Shown in pieces: positions 8,527 to 17,058 of a stretch of DNA of 64,000 bases. Each line of letters opens with the position of its first letter. Within the stretch, counting starts at the first letter, position 1. The translations under genes were made by a program, and so were the position numbers. Below the pieces are notes generated by a model. The model worked only from the letters and a program-made list of their open reading frames with translations. It was not told where the DNA came from and ran no database searches. Location of the stretch: the NCBI GenBank assembly GCA_963764505.1, contig CAVXSP010000003.1, forward strand, positions 186,001 to 250,000. The letters are read 5' to 3'. Origin of the DNA: CAVXSP01 sp963764505. Its GTDB lineage: Bacteria > Acidobacteriota > Vicinamibacteria > Vicinamibacterales > SCN-69-37.

Positions 8527-9516
8527 CTACGACAGGTTCGCGAGCACGGTGTCGTAGATCATCCGCACGGCCGGGTCCTCGGGCACCTCGATCGTGTACA
8601 GGCCCGTGTAGCCGAGCGACTCGGTGAACCGGATGGCCGTGCCGAGGTCCCAGTGCGGCGTCATCTTCACGTGCAGGTTGCCGGAGTTGGTCTTCAACGT
8701 GCCGCGAATCGCGTCGTGGAGCTCCTGCTGGCTGAGGAACCGGCCGGTCCGGCCGAAGTCGAGATTCGTGTAGGCGCCTGACGCACCCGCGCACTGCTGC
8801 ATCAGGCCCCAGATGGCCCGCGCGCGGTCCGGGTAGTCGGCCGGCGGCCCGTACGCCGCACTGCTGAACGGCCGGCACTCGGCAGAGATCTTGATGCCCT
8901 TGGGCTTCGCGTAGTCCTGAAACGCCTTCCACGCGGCGATCGCGTCGGCCTTGTTCGCCTCGGACAGTCCGGTCTGGTTGATCAACAGGCGCGTCGCGCC
9001 CAGAATCGGGGCGGCATCTGCCCACTTCCGCGCGCGCGCGAGCCAGGCGTCGCGCTTCTCCGTCGTGTCCAACTGCGTGATCTGGCCGATCTCGAGGTTG
9101 ATCTGGTTCGCGTGGACGCCAGCCGCGTCGAGCCGTCCCCTCATCTCCTTGAAGAACCCGGGATCGGGATCGCTCGCGCCCTGCGCGAGATGCGAGTGCT
9201 GGAACTCGACGTTCGTGACGCCGTAGTTCTCGACCAGGAACCGGGGCACGTCGAGCACCGCCAGCGTCTTGCCCGCGCCCGGCGCCGGATCCCACGGCAG
9301 CTTGATGACGCTGCTGTAGTCGAGCGTCATGATGCCGATGCGGCGGAGCTTCTCGGCCGCCACCGGCGCCGGCCCCTGACCCGCGGCAACGGCCGCCGCG
9401 GGAATGTCTGCGTCCGGCCTGGTCGGCGCCGCCCGTCGCTGCGTGGCGGCAACGGCTCCTGCCGCTGCCGCGCCCAGGCCCGCGAGGGCGCTCGTCAGAA
9501 ATGTGCGTCGTTGCAT
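8527..9516 (-). CDS. Tat-exported sugar phosphate isomerase/epimerase-like TIM barrel
   Basis: The N-terminus QRRTFLTSALAGLGAAAAGAVAA is a classic twin-arginine signal. The mature protein (about 290 residues) has the AP-endonuclease-2/xylose-isomerase-like barrel layout: KLRRIGIMTLDYS (strand 1), FLVENYGVTNVEFQHSHL, INLEIGQI, RLLINQTGL, KISAECRPF, YTNLDFGRTGRF, LHVKMTPHWD and TGLYTIEVPEDP. The Glu, His and Asp residues on these strands are candidate metal ligands. Such exported copies are abundant in Acidobacteria and Planctomycetes; their substrates are rarely known. ATG 9516 is preceded by a G-rich stretch (GGGGGA). It is transcribed alone, between a decayed redoxin scrap and a 321 bp gap. 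Confidence 0.8.
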   Translation of the reverse strand: MQRRTFLTSALAGLGAAAAGAVAATQRRAAPTRPDADIPAAAVAAGQGPAPVAAEKLRRIGIMTLDYSSVIKLPWDPAPGAGKTLAVLDVPRFLVENYGVTNVEFQHSHLAQGASDPDPGFFKEMRGRLDAAGVHANQINLEIGQITQLDTTEKRDAWLARARKWADAAPILGATRLLINQTGLSEANKADAIAAWKAFQDYAKPKGIKISAECRPFSSAAYGPPADYPDRARAIWGLMQQCAGASGAYTNLDFGRTGRFLSQQELHDAIRGTLKTNSGNLHVKMTPHWDLGTAIRFTESLGYTGLYTIEVPEDPAVRMIYDTVLANLS

Positions 9517-9837
9517 GCGTCCCCCAAAAATCAGATGGAACGGGTCGAATTATGCGGCCCGGACACGGGAGACGCAATCGAGCGGCGCCCGGGGCGGCGC
9601 CCGCGCCTCCTCCACGGCCCGAGCTGGGCGCGCGCCGGCACGTGTTCGGCGAGCCGAGGGTATCATCGAGTGCGTGCGCGCTCAGCCCTGGAGGCCCGGC
9701 ATGCGGCGACTCGCAATCGTCCCCGGACTGGGGAATCTGACCGTTTGCGCACGCCGCGCCGCGGCAGGCGGGGTGGCGCTCGAAGCCCGGTAGGCCGGCC
9801 AGCAAGCGGCGGCCATCCGCTGCCAGGAGGCTTTTGA
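9517..9837. other. Gene-free divergent gap
   Basis: This 321 bp gap separates the divergent isomerase-like and beta-lactamase-like genes. I see no convincing ORF. The left end holds the G-rich ribosome site of the reverse gene and the right end an AGGAGG 8 bases before the beta-lactamase ATG. The middle is very GC-rich with several short GC inverted repeats that I cannot interpret. Confidence 0.5.
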
Positions 9838-10803
9838 ATGTTTCTCGGAACGCTCGCGCTGCTGGCGTGCATCCTGGCCGCGACAGGTCAGCCGGCCGCA
9901 TCGACGCCGCAGCGGGCCGAACGGCCCGATGCCGTCATGCAGAACCTGGTGGACGGCTACGCGCGGCATCATCACGGCAAGGTGGCGCTCTTCGCGAAGG
10001 CGCTTCGCACCGGACAGACCGTGGCCATCGATCCCGACGTCCCGGTCGCCACGGCATCCGTGATCAAGCTCGCGGTCATGCTCGAAGCGATGTACCAGGT
10101 GCGCGACCACCGGGTCTCGTTCGACGACGTGCTGCATCTTCGCAAGGAGGATCAGGTGTCCGGCTCGGGCGTGCTGCTCCTGTTCCGCACGCCGGCGGAC
10201 ATCAGCTTCGAGACGGCGATCGCGCTGATGATTACGCAGAGCGACAACACGGCGGCCAATCTCGTGCTGGCGCACGTCGGCCGCGAGAACGTCAACGAAC
10301 GCCTGCGCACGCTTGGTTTCCAGGTCACGACGAGCGTGCGGCCGATCGGCCGGCCCGGCGAAGGTGACCCGAGCCCCGAGCTGAAGCCGTTCGGCATCGG
10401 GCGAACGACCGCACGGGAGATGGCGGGCATTCTCGAGTCGATCGACCGCTGCGATCTCGGCGATCCGACCCTCTGCGCGAGGATGATCGACATCCTGGAG
10501 CATCAGTTCTGGCGCAACGGCATTCCCCACTATCTGGAAGACGCAGACACGACCGAGGTCGCCAGCCACGTGGCCAACAAGACCGGCAGTCTCGACAGAG
10601 TGCGCAACGATGTCGGGCTCGTCTACACGAAGGACGGTCCGATCGTCATCTCGGCGTTCACCTACGACAACGCCGATACGAGCTGGACGCCCGAGAACGA
10701 AGGCGAGCTCCTGATTGCCAGGGTGGCGAGGACTCTGGTCAACGGCTGGGCTCCGCGCGGCCTGGGCAGGGAATCGACGACCGCCACGTCGCTCGCGAAG
10801 TGA
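9838..10803 (+). CDS. Class A beta-lactamase-like serine hydrolase, secreted
   Basis: This is a penicillin-recognising serine enzyme. A signal peptide (MFLGTLALLACILAATG) precedes a mature domain with the three class A hallmarks in order: SVIK (Ser-x-x-Lys nucleophile), SDN in the QSDNTAAN context, and KTG in NKTGSLDRVRNDVG. The omega loop with its deacylating Glu is not clearly recognisable (a GEGDPSPELKPFG stretch lies in about the right place). It may therefore be a beta-lactamase2-family relative rather than a true resistance enzyme. AGGAGG lies 8 bases before the ATG. The next gene, a cardiolipin-synthase-like PLD, starts one base after this stop, so the two are surely one operon concerned with the envelope. 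Activity on antibiotics cannot be judged from sequence. Confidence 0.85.
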   Translation: MFLGTLALLACILAATGQPAASTPQRAERPDAVMQNLVDGYARHHHGKVALFAKALRTGQTVAIDPDVPVATASVIKLAVMLEAMYQVRDHRVSFDDVLHLRKEDQVSGSGVLLLFRTPADISFETAIALMITQSDNTAANLVLAHVGRENVNERLRTLGFQVTTSVRPIGRPGEGDPSPELKPFGIGRTTAREMAGILESIDRCDLGDPTLCARMIDILEHQFWRNGIPHYLEDADTTEVASHVANKTGSLDRVRNDVGLVYTKDGPIVISAFTYDNADTSWTPENEGELLIARVARTLVNGWAPRGLGRESTTATSLAK

Positions 10804-10804
10804 G

Positions 10805-12220
10805 ATGCGGTCCCACCGCATTGTCCGTCGCTGGCGGCGACGGCTCGCGCCGGATCCGGCAAACCGTCCCGCCAAGGCGCCGCCGCGCGTGTCGACCCGG
10901 CTGCGCCGGTTGTTCTGGCACTGGCTGCCGTGGACCGCGCTGACGGTCTGGCTCCTGGTCGAGCGCAAGTGGACCGCCGCCGGCGGCACCGGCGTCATGG
11001 CCTGGATCAGCTTCCTGATTGCGCCGGTCGAGCATCCGCCGCAGCACGGTCTCGACCACGAGTTTGCGATCCAGGATCCTGAGTTCCTGCCGACCCTCGC
11101 TGGCGTCACCGGGCAGAACGCGAGTCCCGGCAACTCGATTACGGTCCTCAACAACGGCGATGAGTTCTACCCCGCCATGCTGGAGGCGGTCCGTTCCGCA
11201 CGGGAGTCAATCACGATCGAGGCGTACATCTACTGGGCGGGGGAGATCGGCGAGGAGTTCGCCCGCGCATTGGCCGACCGATCGCGCGACGGCGTCGCAG
11301 TCAAGATCCTGCTCGACGCGGTCGGCTGCTCCACCATCGGCGAGAACATCCTGGAGATCCTCGCGGACGGACACTGCCACGTCGCCTGGTACAACCCGAT
11401 CCGCTGGTATTCGATCGGGCGGCTGAACCACCGGACACACCGCAAGTCGCTCATCGTGGACGGTCGGGTCGCCTTCACGGGCGGCGCCGGCATCGCGGAC
11501 CACTGGCGCGGGCACGCGCAGGATCCGCAGCACTGGCGCGACATGCAGATTCGCATCGAGGGACCCGCCGTCCGGCCGCTGCAGACGGGCTTCTCGCACA
11601 ACTGGCTCCAGTCCACGAGCGAGCTGATCACCGGCGAGCGCTTCTTCCCGACCGCGTCCGATGCCGGCCGCCTGCGAGCGTTCACGATCATGAGCTCGCC
11701 TGAAATCGGCGCCTCGGCGGCGCGGACGATGTACTACCTGTCGATCGTCTGCGCCCGGCGGTCGATCTACATCGCGAACCCCTATTTCGTGCCAGACGAG
11801 GTCGCCGTCGCCGCGCTCGTCGATGCGCACCGGCGCGGCGTCGACGTGCAGATCATCGTGTCCGGCATCCACAACGATACCTGGCTGGCCAGGCGCAACA
11901 GCGTGCGGCTGTACGGACAGCTGCTGCGAGAGGGCATCACGATCCTCGAGTACAACCGAACCATGCTGCACCAGAAGACGATGGTCATCGACGGGTTGTG
12001 GGCGACCGTCGGCACCACGAACTTCGACAACCGGTCCTTCGCGCACAACGAAGAGAACAACGTCTGCGTGTACGACGCCGACTGGGCGGGCGAACTGCGT
12101 CGCGTCTTCCTCGACGATGCGCGGATCTCGGACCGCGTCACCTACGAGGCGTGGCGCCACCGCGGCCTGGCCGCCAGAGCCGGCGAATTCGCGGCGGCGT
12201 TCCTGGAGGATCAGGTCTAG
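10805..12220 (+). CDS. Phospholipase D family cardiolipin synthase-like protein
   Basis: Cardiolipin synthases of this type condense two phosphatidylglycerols. The protein (471 residues) has a very basic N-terminus, one hydrophobic segment (about residues 38-50, WLPWTALTVWLL) and two PLD domains. The catalytic HxKxxxxD motifs are HRKSLIVDG (about residue 211) and HQKTMVIDG (about residue 389). Other typical blocks are ITIEAYIYWAGEIG, GGAGIADHW and IANPYFVPDE. ATG 10805 begins one base after the beta-lactamase stop, so the long upstream in-frame extension was rejected. It is followed after 19 bp by a SpoU methyltransferase gene, giving a three-gene run. Membrane-anchored phospholipid synthesis is the most likely role; a nuclease role is less likely. 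Confidence 0.87.
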   Translation: MRSHRIVRRWRRRLAPDPANRPAKAPPRVSTRLRRLFWHWLPWTALTVWLLVERKWTAAGGTGVMAWISFLIAPVEHPPQHGLDHEFAIQDPEFLPTLAGVTGQNASPGNSITVLNNGDEFYPAMLEAVRSARESITIEAYIYWAGEIGEEFARALADRSRDGVAVKILLDAVGCSTIGENILEILADGHCHVAWYNPIRWYSIGRLNHRTHRKSLIVDGRVAFTGGAGIADHWRGHAQDPQHWRDMQIRIEGPAVRPLQTGFSHNWLQSTSELITGERFFPTASDAGRLRAFTIMSSPEIGASAARTMYYLSIVCARRSIYIANPYFVPDEVAVAALVDAHRRGVDVQIIVSGIHNDTWLARRNSVRLYGQLLREGITILEYNRTMLHQKTMVIDGLWATVGTTNFDNRSFAHNEENNVCVYDADWAGELRRVFLDDARISDRVTYEAWRHRGLAARAGEFAAAFLEDQV

Positions 12221-12239
12221 CTGCGCGCGGAGCGACTCC

Positions 12240-13055
12240 GTGGACACGCCTTCCCGCGCCAACTTCGTGGACGACCTGCGCGATCCCCGCATCGCGCTGT
12301 TCGCTGGCGTGGCAGACGCCGAGCTCCTGCGCGCGCACGGCCTGTTCGCTGCGGAAGGCCGCGTCGTCGTCCGGCGTCTTCTCGACGATGCGCGCTATCG
12401 GATCCGGGCGATTCTGCTCAACCCGGCGGCGGCACGCCACCTCGCTTCGTGTCTCACGGCCACCGACGCGCCGGTCTATGTCGCGCGCCCGGACGACTTC
12501 GCAACGCTGACCGGCTACAACTTCCACCGCGGCTGCCTCGCGCTCGTCGAGCGCCCGGCGCCGCTTCCGACCGAGGCGCTGCACGAAGTTCGGCTGCTCG
12601 TCGTCCTCGACGGCGTGTCCAACGCCGACAACGTGGGCGGCATCTTCCGCAACGCGGCGGCGTTTGGCGCAGGCGGCGTGCTGCTCGACCCCGCGAGCTG
12701 TGACCCGTTGTATCGCAAGGCGATCCGGACCTCGATGGCCGCGGCGCTGCGGATCCCATTCGCGCGTGCGCGCGACTGGCCCGTCGCCCTCGCGGCGCTT
12801 CGCGCGGCGGGATTCACGCTCGTCGCGTTGACGCCCGGGGAGCCGTCCGAGCCGATCGAGGAGGTTGCGCACAAGCTCGGCGGATCGAAGGTCGCACTCG
12901 TCGTCGGCAACGAAGGCGCGGGCCTCTCGGCCGCCGCCATCGCTGCGGCCGACTACCGCGCTCGGATCGCCACCTCTGGAGACGTGGACTCGCTGAACGT
13001 CGCGGTCGCCACAGGCATCGCGCTCCACCGGCTCGGTGCGAGAGGGGACGCGTGA
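12240..13055 (+). CDS. TrmH/SpoU family RNA 2'-O-ribose methyltransferase
   Basis: This SPOUT-knot enzyme methylates the ribose of rRNA or tRNA using S-adenosylmethionine. All three SpoU motifs are present: NADNVGGIFRNA (about residue 122), VVGNEGAGLS (about 222) and DSLNVAVATGIAL (about 248). An N-terminal substrate-binding domain (about residues 1-105, with RVVVRRLLDDARYRIRAILL) resembles the L30-like domain of RlmB/TsnR-type enzymes. The frame is open far upstream into the PLD gene, but the GTG at 12240 lies just after the PLD stop with GGAG-like bases before it, so I chose it. At 271 residues it matches the family. It is the third gene of the beta-lactamase-PLD run and convergent with greB. 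Confidence 0.88.
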   Translation: MDTPSRANFVDDLRDPRIALFAGVADAELLRAHGLFAAEGRVVVRRLLDDARYRIRAILLNPAAARHLASCLTATDAPVYVARPDDFATLTGYNFHRGCLALVERPAPLPTEALHEVRLLVVLDGVSNADNVGGIFRNAAAFGAGGVLLDPASCDPLYRKAIRTSMAAALRIPFARARDWPVALAALRAAGFTLVALTPGEPSEPIEEVAHKLGGSKVALVVGNEGAGLSAAAIAAADYRARIATSGDVDSLNVAVATGIALHRLGARGDA

Positions 13056-13104
13056 CCGGCGATACCGCCGCCGACGATCGCGATGATCGGCGACGTCAAC
13101 GCCT

Positions 13105-13716
13105 TCAACTCCTCGAACGGTCCCCGGAAGACGCGGCCGCAGCTTCGGCGCCTCGCGGTTCGCAGAACGGGTCCATCGGGACCGGCGCGTACTCGACCTC
13201 GAGGATCTCGAGGCGTTCGGTCTTCTTCGGCGCCCGCAGGACGACGCGGTCGCCCGGGCTCGACTTCATCAGCGCGCGAGCCAGCGGCGACCTCCAGCTG
13301 ATGTAACGGCGGTTCAGGTCCACTTCGTCGATGCCGACGATGCTGACGACGTGTTCGTGACCGCCGGCGTCCTTGTAGGTGACCGTTGCCCCGAAGAACA
13401 CGCGCGTGGCTGCCGATGCCGGCCGTGGCGCGGCCGGATCGACGACTTCGGCGGCATCGATGCGCTTGGTCAGGAAGCGGATCCGCGAGTCGATCTGGCG
13501 CAGCCGCCGCTTGCCGTAGAGGTAGTCGGCGTTCTCGCTGCGATCCCCGTTGCTGGCGGCCCATGCCACGACCTGCGTGACCGCGGGCCGTTCCCGGTTC
13601 ATCAGAAACCGGTGCTCGTCCTTCAGGCGCTCCAACCCGGCGGGCGTGATGTAGTTCTTCAGCTTCGGCCCCGGCGCGTCGCGCACGGGTTCTCTCAGAG
13701 GTCTCTTCGTTCGCAT
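13105..13716 (-). CDS. greB: Transcription elongation factor GreB
   Basis: GreB rescues backtracked RNA polymerase by promoting transcript cleavage in the secondary channel. The N-terminal coiled coil begins with YITPAGLERLKDEHRFL, and its tip carries the acidic GDRSENADY loop that supplies the catalytic acidic residues. KRRLRQIDSRIRFLTKRI completes the hairpin. The FKBP-like C-terminal domain follows (VVSIVGIDEVDLNRRYISWRSPLARAL, then GDRV and ILEVEY). The Y-x-KRRLRxID pattern favours GreB over GreA. A poorly conserved tail of about 25 residues follows the domain. I chose ATG 13716; a TTG two codons earlier is possible. It starts 18 bp after the frame-restored end of the TPR gene, so it is probably in its operon. 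Confidence 0.9.
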   Translation of the reverse strand: MRTKRPLREPVRDAPGPKLKNYITPAGLERLKDEHRFLMNRERPAVTQVVAWAASNGDRSENADYLYGKRRLRQIDSRIRFLTKRIDAAEVVDPAAPRPASAATRVFFGATVTYKDAGGHEHVVSIVGIDEVDLNRRYISWRSPLARALMKSSPGDRVVLRAPKKTERLEILEVEYAPVPMDPFCEPRGAEAAAASSGDRSRS

Positions 13717-13789
13717 GGCCAAAGCCGATGAGCCTCAGAGAGCCTTGCGCGCTTCGATCAGCTCGGCACGGGCCGGCGTGTCGGCCCGG

Positions 13790-15349
13790 TCACACATCTT
13801 CACGAGTTGGGCGTAGTACCGAACGAGCCCGCGCGCGATCGCCGGACAGCGACGCGGCCCTTGCCGCCCCGTACAGCGCCCGGAACCGGTTCGGCTCTCT
13901 TTTCAAGGTCGCCTCGAATTCCTTCAGGGCCGCGGCGGGCTGCTTGACGTCCAGGAGCATCTCGCCGAGCATCTCGCGCGCCGGCGCCAGCGGACCGGGA
14001 GTTACCGCAGACTTTTCGGTCTCGTCCTCCATGGCCGCCGCCGTGCGGAGCTCCGCGAGCGCGGCATCGGTCCGCTTGTCGACAAAGGCGAGCCAGGCAG
14101 CAGCTTCGTGCCGCTGGATGTCGGTTTGCTCTGCCCAGTATGACTCCTGGCGGCTCGCGAGCGTCCGCGTAATGTCCGCGAGAGCGTCCACGGACGCCTT
14201 GATGATCTCGCGATCGCCAGTATGCCCGGCGCCGACGGCGCGCGCGAGATAGGTGAGCGCCTCGGTGAACGGATAGTCCGTCGGCTTGGGCACGAGCGCC
14301 GAAGCTTCGCTCCACGCGCTGCGTTCGAGCGCGAACCTCGCGGGAATCGCAGCCATTGCAAAGTAGGCCGCCAACGGAGGAGTCGCACCGGCGTCCGTTC
14401 TGGCGTCGTACCGCCCCGCCACTTCGGGCAACGCCTCGACGAGCGAGCGGGCCTGCGCATCCTGCGCCATCTGCAGATACGCGTACGTCCGGTAGTCCAT
14501 CGTGTGCAGCTGTTCTCCGACGACCCCGTCGCGGCGCGCGGCCTCGGCCGACGCGATGTTCGCGTCGATCGATTCCTGCCACAGTCCCACCAGAGTGAAC
14601 GTGTGCGACGGCATGTGGTGGGCGTGCGGCGAGTCGGGCGCGATCTTCGCGTAACGCCGGGCCGCCTCGATCGCGCGCGGGGCGAGCGGCGGATAGTCGT
14701 ACGTGTGGATGATGTAGTGGGCCAGGCCCGGATGGTCGGGCAGCGTCGCAAACAGCCGTTCGAGGATCGCGCCAGCCTTCAGCGGCTCGGCAAGCGACGA
14801 ATCCGGCGGCGACGAGGCCGCGACCACGGCGATCGACAACGCGTGGAAGATCGCGGCTTCGGGGTCGTCTGCGTAAGTTGAGGCCAGCGCGGCCATCGCG
14901 TCGCGATACGCGATGAGGCGGCTGAGCTGATCGACCACCTCGGAGCGCTCGTACAAATGCGCGACGGCGTCGATGTACCGGCCTTCTCGCACGGTTCGCG
15001 CCCCGATCGTGCGTGCGCGCTGGACCGCGTCGCTGCCCAACCGAAGCACCGGCGCGGGCCGAACGCCGACGCCGAAGGGATTGCCCCAACGGCTCAGCGC
15101 GATGCCCCATTCGGCAATGGCGCAGGAGGGATCGGTGCTGAGGGTGTCGCCGAACCCGCTGACGGCCCGACCGAACTCGAACGAGTGCAGCAACGCGACG
15201 GCCCGGTTGAATCGAGCCTGCGCCTCAGGTGTGCACGATGTCGCGAACGCCACCGTCCCGAGGTCGCCCGAGGCGACATGACCTTGCTCTCGAGTCGCGG
15301 CCAGGGCTCCGGTCACGAAAACGAGCGCTAACGCGATCGAGGGCTTCAT
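13790..15349 (-). CDS. Secreted TPR-repeat protein (C-terminus frameshifted)
   Basis: The protein has a signal peptide (MKPSIALALVFVTGALAATRE) and tandem helical repeats of TPR type, among them ARFNRAVALLHSFEF, HLYERSEVVDQLSRLIAYRDAM, AIEAARRYAKIAPDSPHAHHMPSH and a final AAALKEFEATLKREPNRFRALYGAARAASL. The HHMPSHTF block is typical of a widespread Acidobacteria/Proteobacteria TPR family with no known function. The open frame ends at 13790, but the adjacent frame continues sensibly as RYYAQLVKMCDRADTPARAEL to a stop at 13735. A single extra base near 13822-13823 (reverse strand CGTTCGG) would explain this. Restored, the protein would have about 537 residues and end 18 bp before greB. It starts 22 bp after the carboxylesterase stop, so the three genes look like one operon. 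Confidence 0.82.
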   Translation of the reverse strand: MKPSIALALVFVTGALAATREQGHVASGDLGTVAFATSCTPEAQARFNRAVALLHSFEFGRAVSGFGDTLSTDPSCAIAEWGIALSRWGNPFGVGVRPAPVLRLGSDAVQRARTIGARTVREGRYIDAVAHLYERSEVVDQLSRLIAYRDAMAALASTYADDPEAAIFHALSIAVVAASSPPDSSLAEPLKAGAILERLFATLPDHPGLAHYIIHTYDYPPLAPRAIEAARRYAKIAPDSPHAHHMPSHTFTLVGLWQESIDANIASAEAARRDGVVGEQLHTMDYRTYAYLQMAQDAQARSLVEALPEVAGRYDARTDAGATPPLAAYFAMAAIPARFALERSAWSEASALVPKPTDYPFTEALTYLARAVGAGHTGDREIIKASVDALADITRTLASRQESYWAEQTDIQRHEAAAWLAFVDKRTDAALAELRTAAAMEDETEKSAVTPGPLAPAREMLGEMLLDVKQPAAALKEFEATLKREPNRFRALYGAARAASLSGDRARARSVLRPTREDV

Positions 15350-15371
15350 GCGTCCCTCCGATTGAGATCAA

Positions 15372-16958
15372 TCAGGACCCCGCCCCGCGGCCGGCGCCTC
15401 CACGCCGGCCAGGCGCCGCGGGCGGCTTTCCGGCCGCGATCACCGCATCGGCGCCCGCCGGAACCGCGCGGGTGACGCCGACGCGGTCGCCGAGGTCCAT
15501 CAGCGCCTTGTTCTCGGCGGTCATCGCGGGCCACTTCGTCAACGAGCCGCCGTTCGGGTCGCCGGTCTTGACGAAATTGGCCACGTACGAGGAGACCTGA
15601 TCGGCCAGGCGGCGATCGACGTCCGTGAAGTTGCGTCCAGGCGACAAATGGAGCGTGTTGAATTCGTACGGCACGTCGGACGTGTGGAACGCCCCGTAGC
15701 GTCCCGATTCCGGTCCCGGCTCCACGTGGGTGAACAGATACGCGAACACCGGCTTCGTGCCGCCGCGAATCGCGAGCCAGTCCACCAGCTTCAGATTGAA
15801 AGCGCGATCCACGGCCTCGCGCTGCGCCGACCGAGCGGCCTGCGCATCATCGTCTCCCGGGTAGAACTCGAGGAACTCGGCCGCGCGATCGCCGTAGCGC
15901 TCGGCGGCCTCGGCCTTCCAGCTCTGCGCCGTGACCGGCGCGCGCGAGACGAAGAGATCGTTCAGCGTATAGCCGATCATCACGGGCACGTCGCTCGCGA
16001 ACGGACGAGGGCCCGTGGCCTCGGGAATGATGCGTCCGTCGGCGACGAGCCCGCCGCGCCCGCCCACCGTGTTGGCCTGCGCGGCCGGCAGCGCGCGCGC
16101 CTCCTTGATCGACGACACGCCCGCGCGGCCGAATGCCTCCACCGCGGCCCGTTCGGCCGTCGCCCTCGGCGTGTAATTGCCATTGGTGCCTGGGGCGGCC
16201 GGGCTCTGGATGATCGCGCCCCGGAAGAGGCCCTTGGCGACCGGTGAGACGAGCAAGGCCTGTTCCGACATCGCGCCGGCGGACTGTCCCGCAAGCGCGA
16301 CCTTCGCGGGATCCCCGCCGAAGGCCGCGACGTTGTCGCGGACCCACTGGAGCGCCGCAATCTGATCCTGGATGCCGTAGTTGCCCGACGCCCCACCCTG
16401 CTCCGTCGTGAGCTCGGGGTGCGCCATGAACCCGAGGCTGCCCACGCGGTAGTTCACGTTCACGACGACGAGCCCCTTCTTCGCGAGATTGACGCCGTTG
16501 TAGACCGCGACGGCCCCGGAGCCTTCGTTGAAGCCTCCGCCGTAGATATAGAAAAGGACGGGAAGGGTCGCCGCCGGACGCGCGGTGCCGGCAAGGTTGG
16601 CCGGCGTCCAGACGTTGAGATAGAGGCAGTCCTCCGAAACGCCGGGCGCTTCGGGGGTCATGTACTCGCTCGTCCACTGTGCCCGGCCGCCCGGCGCCAG
16701 CGTCTGGGTGCATGCCGGGCCGAACGCTTTCGCCGGTCGCGGCTGCCCACCCCAGCTCGCCGGCGGCTTTGGCGGCGCCCACCGGAGATCGCCCACCGGC
16801 GGCGCGGCGAACGGCACGCCCAGGAAGACGTTCACCCCGTTGTCCACGGTGCCCTCGAGCACGCCCTGCGCCACCGTGACGCGCGGATCGGCCGCCCGGG
16901 CCGAAAGGCCCAGCGCCATCACCGCGGCGGCTGCCGTCAGAATCGTCAGTTGCTTCAT
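15372..16958 (-). CDS. Carboxylesterase type B, secreted
   Basis: This alpha/beta hydrolase of the carboxylesterase/para-nitrobenzyl esterase family has 528 residues. A signal peptide (MKQLTILTAAAAVMALGLSARA) is followed by the family blocks GVPFAAPPVGDLRW, SEDCLYLNVW and the oxyanion-hole loop YIYGGGFNEGS. The nucleophile motif is GQSAGA (Ser near residue 226; the usual form is GESAGA). The catalytic His is probably in FHTSDVPYEF (near residue 425). ATG 16958 gives a proper signal peptide; the longer upstream frame is not coding-like. It is the first gene of a probable operon with the TPR protein and greB. It would hydrolyse esters in the periplasm; substrate unknown. Confidence 0.88.
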   Translation of the reverse strand: MKQLTILTAAAAVMALGLSARAADPRVTVAQGVLEGTVDNGVNVFLGVPFAAPPVGDLRWAPPKPPASWGGQPRPAKAFGPACTQTLAPGGRAQWTSEYMTPEAPGVSEDCLYLNVWTPANLAGTARPAATLPVLFYIYGGGFNEGSGAVAVYNGVNLAKKGLVVVNVNYRVGSLGFMAHPELTTEQGGASGNYGIQDQIAALQWVRDNVAAFGGDPAKVALAGQSAGAMSEQALLVSPVAKGLFRGAIIQSPAAPGTNGNYTPRATAERAAVEAFGRAGVSSIKEARALPAAQANTVGGRGGLVADGRIIPEATGPRPFASDVPVMIGYTLNDLFVSRAPVTAQSWKAEAAERYGDRAAEFLEFYPGDDDAQAARSAQREAVDRAFNLKLVDWLAIRGGTKPVFAYLFTHVEPGPESGRYGAFHTSDVPYEFNTLHLSPGRNFTDVDRRLADQVSSYVANFVKTGDPNGGSLTKWPAMTAENKALMDLGDRVGVTRAVPAGADAVIAAGKPPAAPGRRGGAGRGAGS

Positions 16959-17058
16959 GCGGACATTCTGCCGGAGACGAGACTGCCTGTCGAACGGCAT
17001 GTCGGCGAACCTCAGGTCCGGCCTTCGCAGTCCTCGCAGACGTGGTGAGATGACCGCG

